Below, in pieces: positions 1 to 6,459 of a stretch of DNA of 10,960 bases (position 1 is its first letter; each line of letters begins with the position of its first letter). A program made the translations under genes and the position numbers. Under the pieces are notes generated by a model. That model was not told the origin of the DNA. It made no database searches and was given only the letters and a program-made list of their open reading frames with translations. Source of the DNA: Candidatus Tectimicrobiota bacterium (GTDB taxonomy: Bacteria; JACPSX01); assembly GCA_016193065.1 (NCBI GenBank), contig JACPSX010000111.1, positions 1-10,960 on the forward strand, read 5' to 3'.

Positions 1-951
1 GGTCTCCTCGATCCCCTTGGACTGGGTCGAGCGGCCCGAGTTCACATCGATGGAGACCAGAGCCTCCGTGGGTTCGACGATGACGGAGCCTCCGGATTTC
101 AGGGGGATCTGGCGCTGGGAAATGGATTCGATTTGATCCTCGATGTCGTGGAAGGAAAAGATGGGCGTCTTTTCCCGGTAGAGCTTCAGGCGCTTCTGGT
201 AACGCGGCATGACCGCCTGCATGAAATCCCGGGCCCGCTTGTAAGCTTCCCGGCTGTCCAAAATGATCTCCTCAATATCGGGGGTGAAGTAATCCCGGAT
301 CGAGCGTACCACCACATCACTTTCCTGGTATATGAGAGCCGGAGCCGTGGTCTGGCGGGCTGTTTCCTGGATGGATTCCCACAGGCGCATTAGATAGTTG
401 TAATCCCGGGCAAGTTCATTTTTCGACTTGTCCAGGCCCGCCGTCCGGACAATGAAGCCCATTTTTTCCGGGGGGTTTAACTGGGCGACGAGCTCCTTCA
501 GGCGCCGGCGCTGCTCATCGTTTTCGATCTTGCGGGAAACCCCGCTCACATCGCTCCCGGGCATCAAAACCAGGTAGCGACCGGGAAGGGAAATATAAGT
601 GGTCAAGGCGGCGCCCTTTTTCCCGATTTCCCCCTTCACCACCTGGACGATAATTTCCTGGCGCTTCTTCAGGGCTTCCTGGATTCGCGGGCGCTCATTG
701 CCCTCTACAGAAGAGGAATGGTAATCCGGGTGAACTTCGGAGAAGGGGAGAAAGCCGGCGCGATTGCCGCCAAAGTCCACGAAGGCAGCCTGCAGGCTGG
801 GTTCAATCTTAACGATGGTGCCCTTGTAAATGTTCCCTTTGATTTGTTCTCGGAGGGGGGTTTCGATGCTGAATTCTTCCAGGATTCCATTATCGACCAG
901 GGCTACCCGGCACTCTTCCTTATCAATCGCATTAATCAACATCTTGCTCAA
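1..951 (-). CDS. rng: Ribonuclease E/G, N-terminal part (3' end outside window)
   Basis: This is an endoribonuclease of the RNase E/G family, which processes rRNA 5' ends and degrades mRNA in the cytoplasm. The 317 visible codons are open to the left edge. Residues about 38-120 form the S1 RNA-binding domain (GNIYKGTIVKIEP, then FVDFGGNRAGFLPF). The core then shows GRYLVLMP, GFIVRTAG and the catalytic signature SIDVNSGR, whose Asp is residue 302, matching the first Mg-binding Asp of RNase E. The second catalytic Asp and the zinc-link cysteines would lie outside the window. I chose the TTG start at 951 because GAGGG lies 8 bases before it. The in-frame ATG at 942 has no well-placed ribosome site, and an upstream stop limits extension. 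The gene is divergent from the Rrf2 gene. RNase G is preferred to RNase E because the S1 domain starts near the N-terminus, but the missing C-terminus prevents a firm distinction. Confidence 0.93.
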   Translation of the reverse strand, partial: MSKMLINAIDKEECRVALVDNGILEEFSIETPLREQIKGNIYKGTIVKIEPSLQAAFVDFGGNRAGFLPFSEVHPDYHSSSVEGNERPRIQEALKKRQEIIVQVVKGEIGKKGAALTTYISLPGRYLVLMPGSDVSGVSRKIENDEQRRRLKELVAQLNPPEKMGFIVRTAGLDKSKNELARDYNYLMRLWESIQETARQTTAPALIYQESDVVVRSIRDYFTPDIEEIILDSREAYKRARDFMQAVMPRYQKRLKLYREKTPIFSFHDIEDQIESISQRQIPLKSGGSVIVEPTEALVSIDVNSGRSTQSKGIEET

Positions 952-1014
952 TTCATAGACCCTCGCTCATTAGTACCTGTTTCGGGGGGCGTGTAACTCC
1001 CAACTTAAGAGGAA

Positions 1015-1020
1015 ATTATA
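1015..1020 (-). promoter_or_regulatory. Extended -10 promoter for the ribonuclease gene
   Basis: Read on the minus strand, this is a perfect TATAAT preceded by TGG, i.e. the TGn extended -10 element. The -35 region (TTTGTT, about 16 bases upstream) is weak, as is usual for extended -10 promoters. The predicted start near 1008 gives a leader of about 57 bases before the TTG start at 951. Confidence 0.55.
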
Positions 1021-1065
1021 CCAGATAGGTGGGAGGAACAAAGCTGAATTTGTGCCATTTTGACT

Positions 1066-1094
1066 TTGACAATGGCAGCCGCAAGGTGTATAAG
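1066..1094 (+). promoter_or_regulatory. Sigma70-type promoter for the Rrf2 regulator
   Basis: TTGACA at 1066-1071 is a perfect -35 hexamer. It is followed after exactly 17 bases by TATAAG at 1089-1094, a five-of-six -10 match. Transcription should begin near 1100-1102, about 48 bases before the ATG at 1149. This also argues against starting the Rrf2 gene at 1029, since the promoter would then lie inside the coding region. Confidence 0.65.
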
Positions 1095-1105
1095 TTAGAG
1101 CAAAA

Positions 1106-1122
1106 CAGTCGATCTTCGACTG
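1106..1122 (+). promoter_or_regulatory. Candidate operator: perfect inverted repeat at the Rrf2 promoter start
   Basis: CAGTCGA-TCT-TCGACTG has two perfect 7-base arms around a 3-base centre. It lies immediately after the predicted transcription start, where a bound repressor would block initiation or early elongation. Rrf2 proteins bind DNA as dimers and many repress their own genes, so an autoregulatory site is the natural reading. As RNA it could also form a small hairpin. It does not match the IscR, NsrR or CymR consensus sites as I recall them. Confidence 0.45.
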
Positions 1123-1148
1123 GGGTCAAGCTGGCAGCCGGAGCAGGT

Positions 1149-1562
1149 ATGTACACCCTGAGCAGGAAAGTCGATTATGCGTTCAGGGCCGTTGAGTATA
1201 TGGCCCTGAAGCCGCCGGGGCAAGTGGTCCATATCAAGGAAATTGCCGAGCACCGGAATATCCCCAAAGATTTCCTGTCCAAGATCATGCGGGACTTGGT
1301 CAACCACAAGATCGTCAGGTCACGCTTTGGGCCGGGAGGAGGCTACTGCTTAAATCGGAGTCCCGCCGAGATTTCCTTTAAAGATATCGTAGAGGCTGTC
1401 GACGGCCCGGTCAATCTCTTGGGCTGCGACGATGGAGCGGAGGAATGCCCTTTCTCCTGTACCTGCGGCCAACAGGCGGTGTGGCGGGAACTCCAGGGGA
1501 AAATCATCGAAACCCTTGATCAGTACAAGATGAAAGACTTTTGCCAGACCGTGAAAGCCTAG
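1149..1562 (+). CDS. Rrf2-family transcriptional regulator with cysteine cluster
   Basis: This 137-residue protein is a cytoplasmic winged-helix regulator of the Rrf2 family (IscR, NsrR, CymR, RsrR). The N-terminus MYTLSRKVDYAFRAVEYMA is the family's first helix. The DNA-recognition part runs through IKEIAEHRNIPKDFLSKIMRDL, and the wing contains GPGGGYCL near residues 61-68. A cysteine-rich loop holds C93, C100, C104 and C106 (spacing C-x6-C-x3-C-x-C), close to the region that binds an Fe-S cluster in IscR and NsrR, though the spacing differs. C67 and C132 are extra cysteines. The start ATG at 1149 is chosen because GGAG precedes it by 5 bases and the start fits the family; the frame stays open up to 1029, but that stretch contains the promoter. 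The gene lies 71 bases upstream of moaA, probably in one transcript. An Fe-S, NO or redox sensor is likely, and the ligand cannot be decided by eye. Confidence 0.9.
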   Translation: MYTLSRKVDYAFRAVEYMALKPPGQVVHIKEIAEHRNIPKDFLSKIMRDLVNHKIVRSRFGPGGGYCLNRSPAEISFKDIVEAVDGPVNLLGCDDGAEECPFSCTCGQQAVWRELQGKIIETLDQYKMKDFCQTVKA

Positions 1563-1633
1563 TCGACCTCCCCGACCTCGTTTGTCGCTCTCTGATGAAA
1601 TCCAAGGCGGTTGTCGTGGTGAAGCGAGGAGCA

Positions 1634-2629
1634 ATGGCAAATCAGCTTGTTGACCGGTTTCAGAGAAGAATCACGGATCTGCGGGTCTCAGTGACGGACC
1701 GCTGCAACCTGCAGTGTTCCTATTGCATGCCCTCTTTCGGCACGACTCATGTCCACCGGCGGGAGCTTCTCTCCTTTGAAGAGATTCAGCGTCTGGTCAC
1801 TCTTCTGGCCAGCCAAGGCATTGAGAAAGTCCGCCTGACGGGGGGCGAACCTCTGATCCGCCGGGACCTCATCCGCTTGGTGCAGATGATCCGGCAGATT
1901 CCCGGGGTGCGCAAGATTCCCATGACCACGAATGCGGTTCTCTTAAGCCTGTATGCCGGCGCTTTGCAGGAAGCCGGCCTCACCTCGGCAAACATCAGTT
2001 TGGACACCCTGCAGCGGGAGCGTTTCCAGCAGATCACCGGCTTTGATAAATTTGACCAGGTGATGGCCGGAATTCACAAAGCCCTTGAAGTTGGGCTCCC
2101 GGTTAAGATCAATGTGGTGGCCATCCGCAATTTCAACGATCACGAGGTGCTGGACTTCGTCGAACTGGCCGGTCGTCTCAAGGTCGCCGTGCGCTTCATT
2201 GAGTTCATGCCTTTCCAGGACAACCAGTGGTCGATCAAGCAGTTTATCTCTGCCCGGGAACTCCGGCGGATCGTGGGATCCAGATATAAGCTGGTCCCCT
2301 TGGAAAAGGAAGCCCTCTCCTCCACCTCAAACAATTTCCGAGTCGAAGGCCAGGAGGGCTCCATTGGCTTTATCGCCTCGATGACCGAGAGCTTTTGCAG
2401 CACTTGCAGCCGGGTACGCCTTACCGCGGAAGGTTATTTCAGACCTTGTCTGCACGACAGCATCGAGGTGGACTTGAAAGCTCCTTTGCGGGAAGGAGTA
2501 TCGGACCAGGAACTCACGGAGCTGATGCAAAGAGCCCTCTGGCAGAAATGGGCAGAGCACCCCGATTTCCTGGCTTCCTCCGGCAAGGTGACCGCCGGGC
2601 CGCGGGAGATGATTCGAATTGGCGGCTGA
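1634..2629 (+). CDS. moaA: GTP 3',8-cyclase MoaA (molybdenum cofactor synthesis)
   Basis: This radical-SAM enzyme of 331 residues, the usual length, catalyses the first step of molybdopterin synthesis, converting GTP to 3',8-cyclo-GTP, which MoaC then uses. The SAM-binding cluster is C24-x3-C28-x2-C31 (CNLQCSYC), numbered as I recall for E. coli MoaA. The SAM-binding GGEP motif is at 70-73. The second, substrate-binding 4Fe-4S cluster has C255, C258 and C272 (CSTCSRVRLT...PC). The protein ends in the functionally required Gly-Gly tail (RIGG). The ATG at 1634 follows GAGGAG closely and gives the family-typical start MANQLVDRF; an in-frame ATG at 1595 lacks a ribosome site. No other moa, moe or mog genes are visible. 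Being oxygen-labile and dependent on two Fe-S clusters, it is a plausible target of the Rrf2 regulator upstream. Confidence 0.95.
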   Translation: MANQLVDRFQRRITDLRVSVTDRCNLQCSYCMPSFGTTHVHRRELLSFEEIQRLVTLLASQGIEKVRLTGGEPLIRRDLIRLVQMIRQIPGVRKIPMTTNAVLLSLYAGALQEAGLTSANISLDTLQRERFQQITGFDKFDQVMAGIHKALEVGLPVKINVVAIRNFNDHEVLDFVELAGRLKVAVRFIEFMPFQDNQWSIKQFISARELRRIVGSRYKLVPLEKEALSSTSNNFRVEGQEGSIGFIASMTESFCSTCSRVRLTAEGYFRPCLHDSIEVDLKAPLREGVSDQELTELMQRALWQKWAEHPDFLASSGKVTAGPREMIRIGG

Positions 2630-2712
2630 CTCCCTGCAATCCGCGCCTACTCAGCTCGTTCTCCCCTTTCCCCCGTAAACGCTCTGAAAACCTCCCCCCC
2701 GGCGCAAAAATC

Positions 2713-2721
2713 TGTTAAGAT
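2713..2721 (+). promoter_or_regulatory. Possible extended -10 promoter of tRNA-Arg
   Basis: TGTTAAGAT is a TGn-type extended -10 element (TAAGAT at 2716-2721), placed so that transcription would start about 19 bases before the mature tRNA 5' end at 2747. No convincing -35 hexamer is seen at 16-18 bases; CTGAAA at 2684-2689 is too far away. Confidence 0.3.
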
Positions 2722-2746
2722 GGGTGAAGCGGCAAAAAACAGGGGT

Positions 2747-2823
2747 GCGCCCGTAGCTCAGTTGGATAGAGCGCAGGACTCCGGATCCTGAGGCCGAAGG
2801 TTCGAACCCTTTCGGGCGCACCA
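2747..2823 (+). tRNA. tRNA-Arg (anticodon CCG)
   Basis: The cloverleaf is complete, with a 7-bp acceptor stem GCGCCCG (2747-2753) pairing with CGGGCGC (2813-2819). The D-arm has GCTC and GAGC around a GTTGGATA-type loop. The anticodon stem CAGGA/TCCTG encloses CTCCGGA, giving anticodon CCG (2781-2783), which reads the arginine codon CGG. The T-arm has the TTCGAAC loop. The discriminator base is A2820, and the 3' CCA is encoded at 2821-2823. It stands alone between moaA and the adenylate cyclase gene. tRNA 3' ends are common phage integration targets, but nothing integrated is seen here. Confidence 0.97.
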
Positions 2824-2977
2824 TATACTTTTCATCTTGCCCCCTCCCAGGTTTTCGACCTCATATCCAGAAATCCAAGGCCCCCAACACCCAATCCCTA
2901 AAGGAGAACATCACCGTTACCGATAAAGAGATGGGTTAGAAGGGTTCGTCACCGCTGGAAACCTACAATTCGTCTGG

Positions 2978-2996
2978 CCCGGGGAAAGCTCCCGGG
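2978..2996 (+). repeat. GC-rich stem-loop in the adenylate cyclase leader
   Basis: CCCGGGG and TCCCGGG pair as six G-C pairs plus one G-U around a five-base loop, AAAGC. Its right half is part of a perfect 10-base palindrome, CTCCCGGGAG (2989-2998). No T-run follows, so it is not a standard terminator. It lies about 80 bases before the adenylate cyclase start and could act in the leader RNA or as a DNA site. Confidence 0.4.
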
Positions 2997-3003
2997 AGGG
3001 CTT

Positions 3004-3038
3004 GAATCCCGGAATCCGGAATCCTCAAGATGGAATCC
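3004..3038 (+). repeat. Four short GGAATCC-type direct repeats
   Basis: GAATCC at 3004-3009 is followed by GGAATCC at 3011-3017, 3018-3024 and 3032-3038. The middle two copies are head to tail. The cluster lies 38-72 bases before the adenylate cyclase ATG. Function is unknown; it could be a multi-site regulator target or simple slippage. Confidence 0.45.
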
Positions 3039-3075
3039 CTCTGACCGGTACCGGGCGCATTGCCAAAGGATCTTC

Positions 3076-5061
3076 ATGGAGCAAGAGATTCTTAAGAACC
3101 GCCGGGCGTTTTCTTTTTACAACCGCAGGCGTCTGGACCAGCTGTTCTCAGCCCTTCAGGAGCAAGACGCATGCATCTTGGGGGCCCTCCCTTTTCTCCT
3201 TCAGGTAAACATAAAGAAGCTGCCCGGCTACATAGAGGCCAAGGAGGTCCCCTGCGGCACCTACGACTTTTCCTGGACAAAAGAGGCCCAAACGGCCGTC
3301 AGGAAACTATTCCCCGACTTCCCCCTAGAGCGCCTCAGCTCCGCCCACCTCTTTCCGCGGCGCTCAGCAATCGTTATGCTGGCCCTGATTGGCAGCGCCG
3401 GGTCCATCGCCCAAACCGAAAAATCGGACCTGGACTTCTGGGTTTGCATTGAGGAGCGCTCCCTGGGTGCTGCAGCCCTGGCTCTCCTGAAAGAAAGGCT
3501 CAAGGCACTCGAGCAATGGATCTGGCAGACGAGCCAAACGGAGATGCACTTCTTCATCACGGACATCGAAAAAGTGCAAAAAAACGATTTTGGAGAGGCG
3601 GGCCTGGAGAGCTCGGGAACCGCCCTGGGCAAGCTTCTCAAAGAGGAGTTTTACCGCACCTCCATTGTGCTTGCCGGAAAGACCCCCCTGTGGTGGATCA
3701 CTCCCACCCGGGCGGATGACGAGACCTACGAAGAGTTCAAACAGGCTGTGCGCGCCTCCAATGAGCTCGACCCTCAGGACTATGTGGATCTCGGCAACCT
3801 CTCCGAGATCACCTGGGACGAATTCTTCGGAGCCTCTCTGTGGCAAATGAACAAAGCCATGGCCAGCCCCTTTAAGTCGGTTCTCAAAATGGCACTTCTA
3901 GATGCCTGCATGGACCCGGAGAATGAGTCCGGTCTGCTTTGTGACGATCTCAAGCAGAGTGTCTTCTCCCTGAGCACCTCGGACCGGCATTTAGACCCCT
4001 ACATTCTCCTCTTCGATCACATCCTGGAATACAATCAAAAAAAGCAGCGCCCCGAAGTCGTGGACCTGCTGCGGACCTGCTTTTACATCAAAGTGGGCGT
4101 TCGGCTATCCCCCCTGGATTTCTCCAAAAAACTCTCAAGCCGGAAAAGGGAGATCCTGGCCGAGTATGTGAAATCCTGGGGCTGGAGCCTGGAGCGAGTC
4201 GAGACTTTGAACGACTACGCCAACTGGCCCTTTGAAAAGACCCTGGCTCTGGGCAAGGAGGTGCACCAGTTCCTGCTGTCCACCTACCAGACCCTGTCGG
4301 ACCGGCTCAAGGAAAAACCGGATCTTACTGCCAAGATCAGCGCCACGGATCTGACGCTACTGGGTCGCAAACTGGCCAGCCTCTACTCCAAAAAGCCCGG
4401 GAAAGTCGAAGTGATCAAGCAGGCAGTGGAAGAAGGGCTGGAATTAGAGGCCCTGACCTTGTATACTAGCTACGAAAGTGACTCGAAACGGGGGGAATGG
4501 CGAGTGTACCGCGGAATGGTGCCCCGGGAAGAACTCTTGGATGAACGAGGAAAGGGGAAGCTCCTCAGGCGCTCCAGGAATCTCCTGGAAATCCTGATCT
4601 GGCTGGTGCACAACCGCCTTTATACACCTGCCACCACCCTCCACATGATTCCCAATGGGAGCCCGATCACCTTGAACGATCTCAAGGAGATCCTGCGGGA
4701 AATGTCCGACTTCTTTCCCCCGATTGACCTCTCCCAGTTAGCCAAGAAAGACCTCCTTAGCGAAAGCCGGATCGACAAGGTGATGGTGGTGGCAAATCTC
4801 TTAGCTCAGCGCTGGGCGACCCACCTCTCGGACCTTGGCATCCTGTACCGGACCTCTTGGGGGGAACAGTTCTGCGAGTCCTACGCTTCCCAGGCGGGAA
4901 TCCAAAAAGCACAGGAATACGTGGTCGAGGCGGCCAGGAAGCAGCCGGCATCCACCTGCTACCGGCTCTGGGTCCCCAGAGGGGAAGGCTACAAAACGCT
5001 GGCGCCTAGCCTGGCGGAGCGTCTCAAGAAACGATTACCAAAGGCCTACGCTGCCAATTAA
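3076..5061 (+). CDS. cyaA: Class I adenylate cyclase, short form
   Basis: This enzyme makes cAMP from ATP. It is a 661-residue member of the class I (enterobacterial CyaA) family, with the nucleotidyltransferase-fold catalytic signature GSAGS at 106-110 followed by SDLDFWVC, whose D118 and D120 are the metal-binding DxD. Further family blocks are PGY near 50, LLKEEFYRTSIVLAGK, YVDLGNLSEITWDEFFGASLWQ, LDPYILLFD, CFYIKVG, WGW, ANWPFEKT, PGK and the late LYRTSWGE block. All occur in the same order as I recall for E. coli CyaA. E. coli CyaA has 848 residues. This protein stops soon after the region matching the CyaA middle, so the C-terminal regulatory portion (roughly the last 150-190 residues) is absent. 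The ATG follows AAGGA by 5 bases. It heads an apparent operon with a small unknown gene, thrB, yjbQ and a TPR gene. No CRP-type gene is in the window. Confidence 0.9.
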   Translation: MEQEILKNRRAFSFYNRRRLDQLFSALQEQDACILGALPFLLQVNIKKLPGYIEAKEVPCGTYDFSWTKEAQTAVRKLFPDFPLERLSSAHLFPRRSAIVMLALIGSAGSIAQTEKSDLDFWVCIEERSLGAAALALLKERLKALEQWIWQTSQTEMHFFITDIEKVQKNDFGEAGLESSGTALGKLLKEEFYRTSIVLAGKTPLWWITPTRADDETYEEFKQAVRASNELDPQDYVDLGNLSEITWDEFFGASLWQMNKAMASPFKSVLKMALLDACMDPENESGLLCDDLKQSVFSLSTSDRHLDPYILLFDHILEYNQKKQRPEVVDLLRTCFYIKVGVRLSPLDFSKKLSSRKREILAEYVKSWGWSLERVETLNDYANWPFEKTLALGKEVHQFLLSTYQTLSDRLKEKPDLTAKISATDLTLLGRKLASLYSKKPGKVEVIKQAVEEGLELEALTLYTSYESDSKRGEWRVYRGMVPREELLDERGKGKLLRRSRNLLEILIWLVHNRLYTPATTLHMIPNGSPITLNDLKEILREMSDFFPPIDLSQLAKKDLLSESRIDKVMVVANLLAQRWATHLSDLGILYRTSWGEQFCESYASQAGIQKAQEYVVEAARKQPASTCYRLWVPRGEGYKTLAPSLAERLKKRLPKAYAAN

Positions 5062-5112
5062 CCGGCTCCCGCGGGAAGCCCGTGAGAGAATCACAGTCAG
5101 AGTCCAAGAGAG

Positions 5113-5118
5113 AGGAGG
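5113..5118 (+). promoter_or_regulatory. Strong ribosome binding site fixing a GTG start
   Basis: AGGAGG, a full Shine-Dalgarno sequence, sits 7 bases before GTG at 5126. It decides the start of the small gene against the much longer upstream open frame, which overlaps the adenylate cyclase gene. Confidence 0.75.
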
Positions 5119-5125
5119 AAAGTCC

Positions 5126-5497
5126 GTGAACCCGCGCAAAAATCCGGCAGACGATCAGGAAGATTACCAAGAACTCTCTCAAGCCATCACCGAAGCCCTC
5201 ATTAACTCGGAGGAAGTGCAAAGAGCACTGGTAAGATTCCAACGCAAAAAAAAGGTCAAGGCCAAGGGCCTGCTGATCCTGGCCTTGAGCCTGGAGGACA
5301 TGAACACGGCTTACACTTCCGGCAATCGCAGGAAGCTCAAACCCATCATGACCAGGATCCAAGAGCAATTCATCGACGGCAGGCGGCTTACGGCCAAGGA
5401 AATCGCTTTTCACGAATTTCTCGTGGAGAAATTTAACGAACGAAAGTGGCTGAAACAAAATCGCCTCACCTTGGAAGATTCTCGCCAGCAGGATTAA
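5126..5497 (+). CDS. Unrecognised small basic protein between cyaA and thrB
   Basis: I do not recognise this 123-residue protein. It is rich in Lys, Arg, Glu and Gln, has no Cys, no signal peptide and no convincing membrane segment, and looks mainly helical. Landmarks are QRALVRFQRKKKVKAKG (about 33-48), a short hydrophobic patch GLLILALSLEDMN (48-60), and a C-terminal half with IQEQFIDGRRLTAKEIAFHEF and FNERKW. The GTG start has an excellent AGGAGG site. The reading frame is open upstream to 4835, but that part only overlaps cyaA. It begins 64 bases after cyaA and ends 28 bases before thrB, so it is very probably co-transcribed. The charge pattern would suit a nucleic-acid- or protein-binding role, but that is only a guess. 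Confidence 0.75.
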   Translation: MNPRKNPADDQEDYQELSQAITEALINSEEVQRALVRFQRKKKVKAKGLLILALSLEDMNTAYTSGNRRKLKPIMTRIQEQFIDGRRLTAKEIAFHEFLVEKFNERKWLKQNRLTLEDSRQQD

Positions 5498-5525
5498 CAC
5501 ATACCCAGACAGGGGACCTCACGCC

Positions 5526-6455
5526 ATGAACAGAGTGGTCCTGACGGTTCCCGCCTCCACGACGAACCTGGGGTCGGGTTTCGATGCGTTGGGTCTTGCC
5601 CTGACCCTGCGAAACCGGTTCCTGCTGGAGGAGACCCCTTCGCAAGGGTCAATCGAGGTGGTCGGTGAGGGGAGCGAGTTTATACCGAGGGATGGGAGCA
5701 ACCTGGTTCTCCAGGCTGCCCACCGCCTTTATCGCAGCCAGGGGAAAACGCCTCCCGGTCTCCACATCCGGCAAGAGAACCATATTCCCAGGTGTGGAGG
5801 CCTCGGCAGCAGCGCCAGCGCCATCATCGCCGGACTGGTGGGAGCCAACTCCCTGTGCGGGGAACCCCTGTCCAGGGATGAAATCCTGCCCATGGCTCTG
5901 GATCTCGAAGGGCATCCAGACAACGTGGTCCCGGCCCTGTACGGCGGCTTCACGATTTCCGCTCTGGTCGACGGCCAGGTAGCTTGGCTGAGAGCAAGTT
6001 TCCCCCCCGATTTACGATGCGTCGTGGCGTTGCCCGATCTCACCTGGAGCACGGCTGAGGCCCGTCAAGTACTGCCCGTCCAGGTCCCCCGTTCGGACGC
6101 CGTCTTCAACGTGCAGCGCGTGTCCTTGCTTCTGGGGGCCCTGTTCGCCGGCCAGCACGATCTGTTGCGAACCGGCATGGCGGACCGACTCCACCAGCCC
6201 TATCGGGCCAAGCACCTAAGCTACTTGGAGGAAGTTTGCCGGCAGGCTCTCGAAGCCGGGGCGTGGGGAACTTGCCTGAGCGGCGCCGGCACGTCCGTAC
6301 TGGCTCTGGCCAGCACCTGTGAGGAGGAAATTGGCAAGGCCATGTGCCGGGCCCTGTCAAACCACGGGATCGGCTCCCGATTTCTGGTCCTGGAGATGGA
6401 TCCGTGCGGGGCACAACTTCACGTTCCGTCGTCTTCCGAAGGGGGGTTGGAATAG
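5526..6455 (+). CDS. thrB: Homoserine kinase (GHMP family)
   Basis: This cytoplasmic enzyme phosphorylates L-homoserine with ATP to O-phosphohomoserine, the step before threonine synthase. The 309 residues match the family length. GHMP motif 1 is VPASTTNLGSGFDALGLAL (8-26). The phosphate-binding loop is GGLGSSASA (91-99), preceded by IPRC. The substrate-region block EGHPDNVVPALYGG is at 128-141. C-terminal motif 3 is GTCLSGAGTS (248-257). The ATG at 5526 follows AGGGGA by about 9 bases. It is followed after 4 bases by the yjbQ-like gene, implying translational coupling. No other threonine-pathway gene (hom, thrC, lysC) is in the window. Confidence 0.93.
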   Translation: MNRVVLTVPASTTNLGSGFDALGLALTLRNRFLLEETPSQGSIEVVGEGSEFIPRDGSNLVLQAAHRLYRSQGKTPPGLHIRQENHIPRCGGLGSSASAIIAGLVGANSLCGEPLSRDEILPMALDLEGHPDNVVPALYGGFTISALVDGQVAWLRASFPPDLRCVVALPDLTWSTAEARQVLPVQVPRSDAVFNVQRVSLLLGALFAGQHDLLRTGMADRLHQPYRAKHLSYLEEVCRQALEAGAWGTCLSGAGTSVLALASTCEEEIGKAMCRALSNHGIGSRFLVLEMDPCGAQLHVPSSSEGGLE

Positions 6456-6459
6456 GATC

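Larger units (their letters stand above)
2824..3075 (+). other. Untranslated region upstream of adenylate cyclase, with hairpin and short repeats
   Basis: No gene is visible in these 252 bases on either strand. They hold a strong GC hairpin at 2978-2996, GGAATCC repeats at 3004-3038, and the 10-base palindrome CCGGTACCGG at 3045-3054. TACAAT at 2964-2969 could be a -10 element, but no good -35 lies at the right distance. No riboswitch family I know is recognisable. I see no classical intrinsic terminator (stem plus T-run) after the tRNA. Confidence 0.5.

Noticed and set aside
1029-1148. Forty-residue N-terminal extension of the Rrf2 regulator.
   Set aside because: It would contain the near-consensus promoter and the operator-like dyad, and Rrf2 proteins start at the equivalent of ATG 1149.
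1541-1633. Upstream extension of moaA overlapping the end of the Rrf2 gene.
   Set aside because: The MoaA family start MANQL...RF matches ATG 1634 with its own ribosome site; the extension has no family similarity.
2747-2823. tRNA-Arg 3' end as an integration site of a mobile element.
   Set aside because: No integrase, no repeated copy of the tRNA 3' end downstream that I can see, and ordinary core genes follow.
4835-5125. Long in-frame extension of the small gene upstream into cyaA.
   Set aside because: It overlaps a clearly conserved cyclase C-terminal region in another frame, and AGGAGG with a GTG at 5126 gives a far better start.
5115-5126. GAGGAAAGTCCG resembles the conserved CR-I block of RNase P RNA.
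   Set aside because: None of the other conserved RNase P RNA blocks follow in the next 300-400 bases, and the stretch is well explained as a Shine-Dalgarno site plus GTG start of a coding gene.
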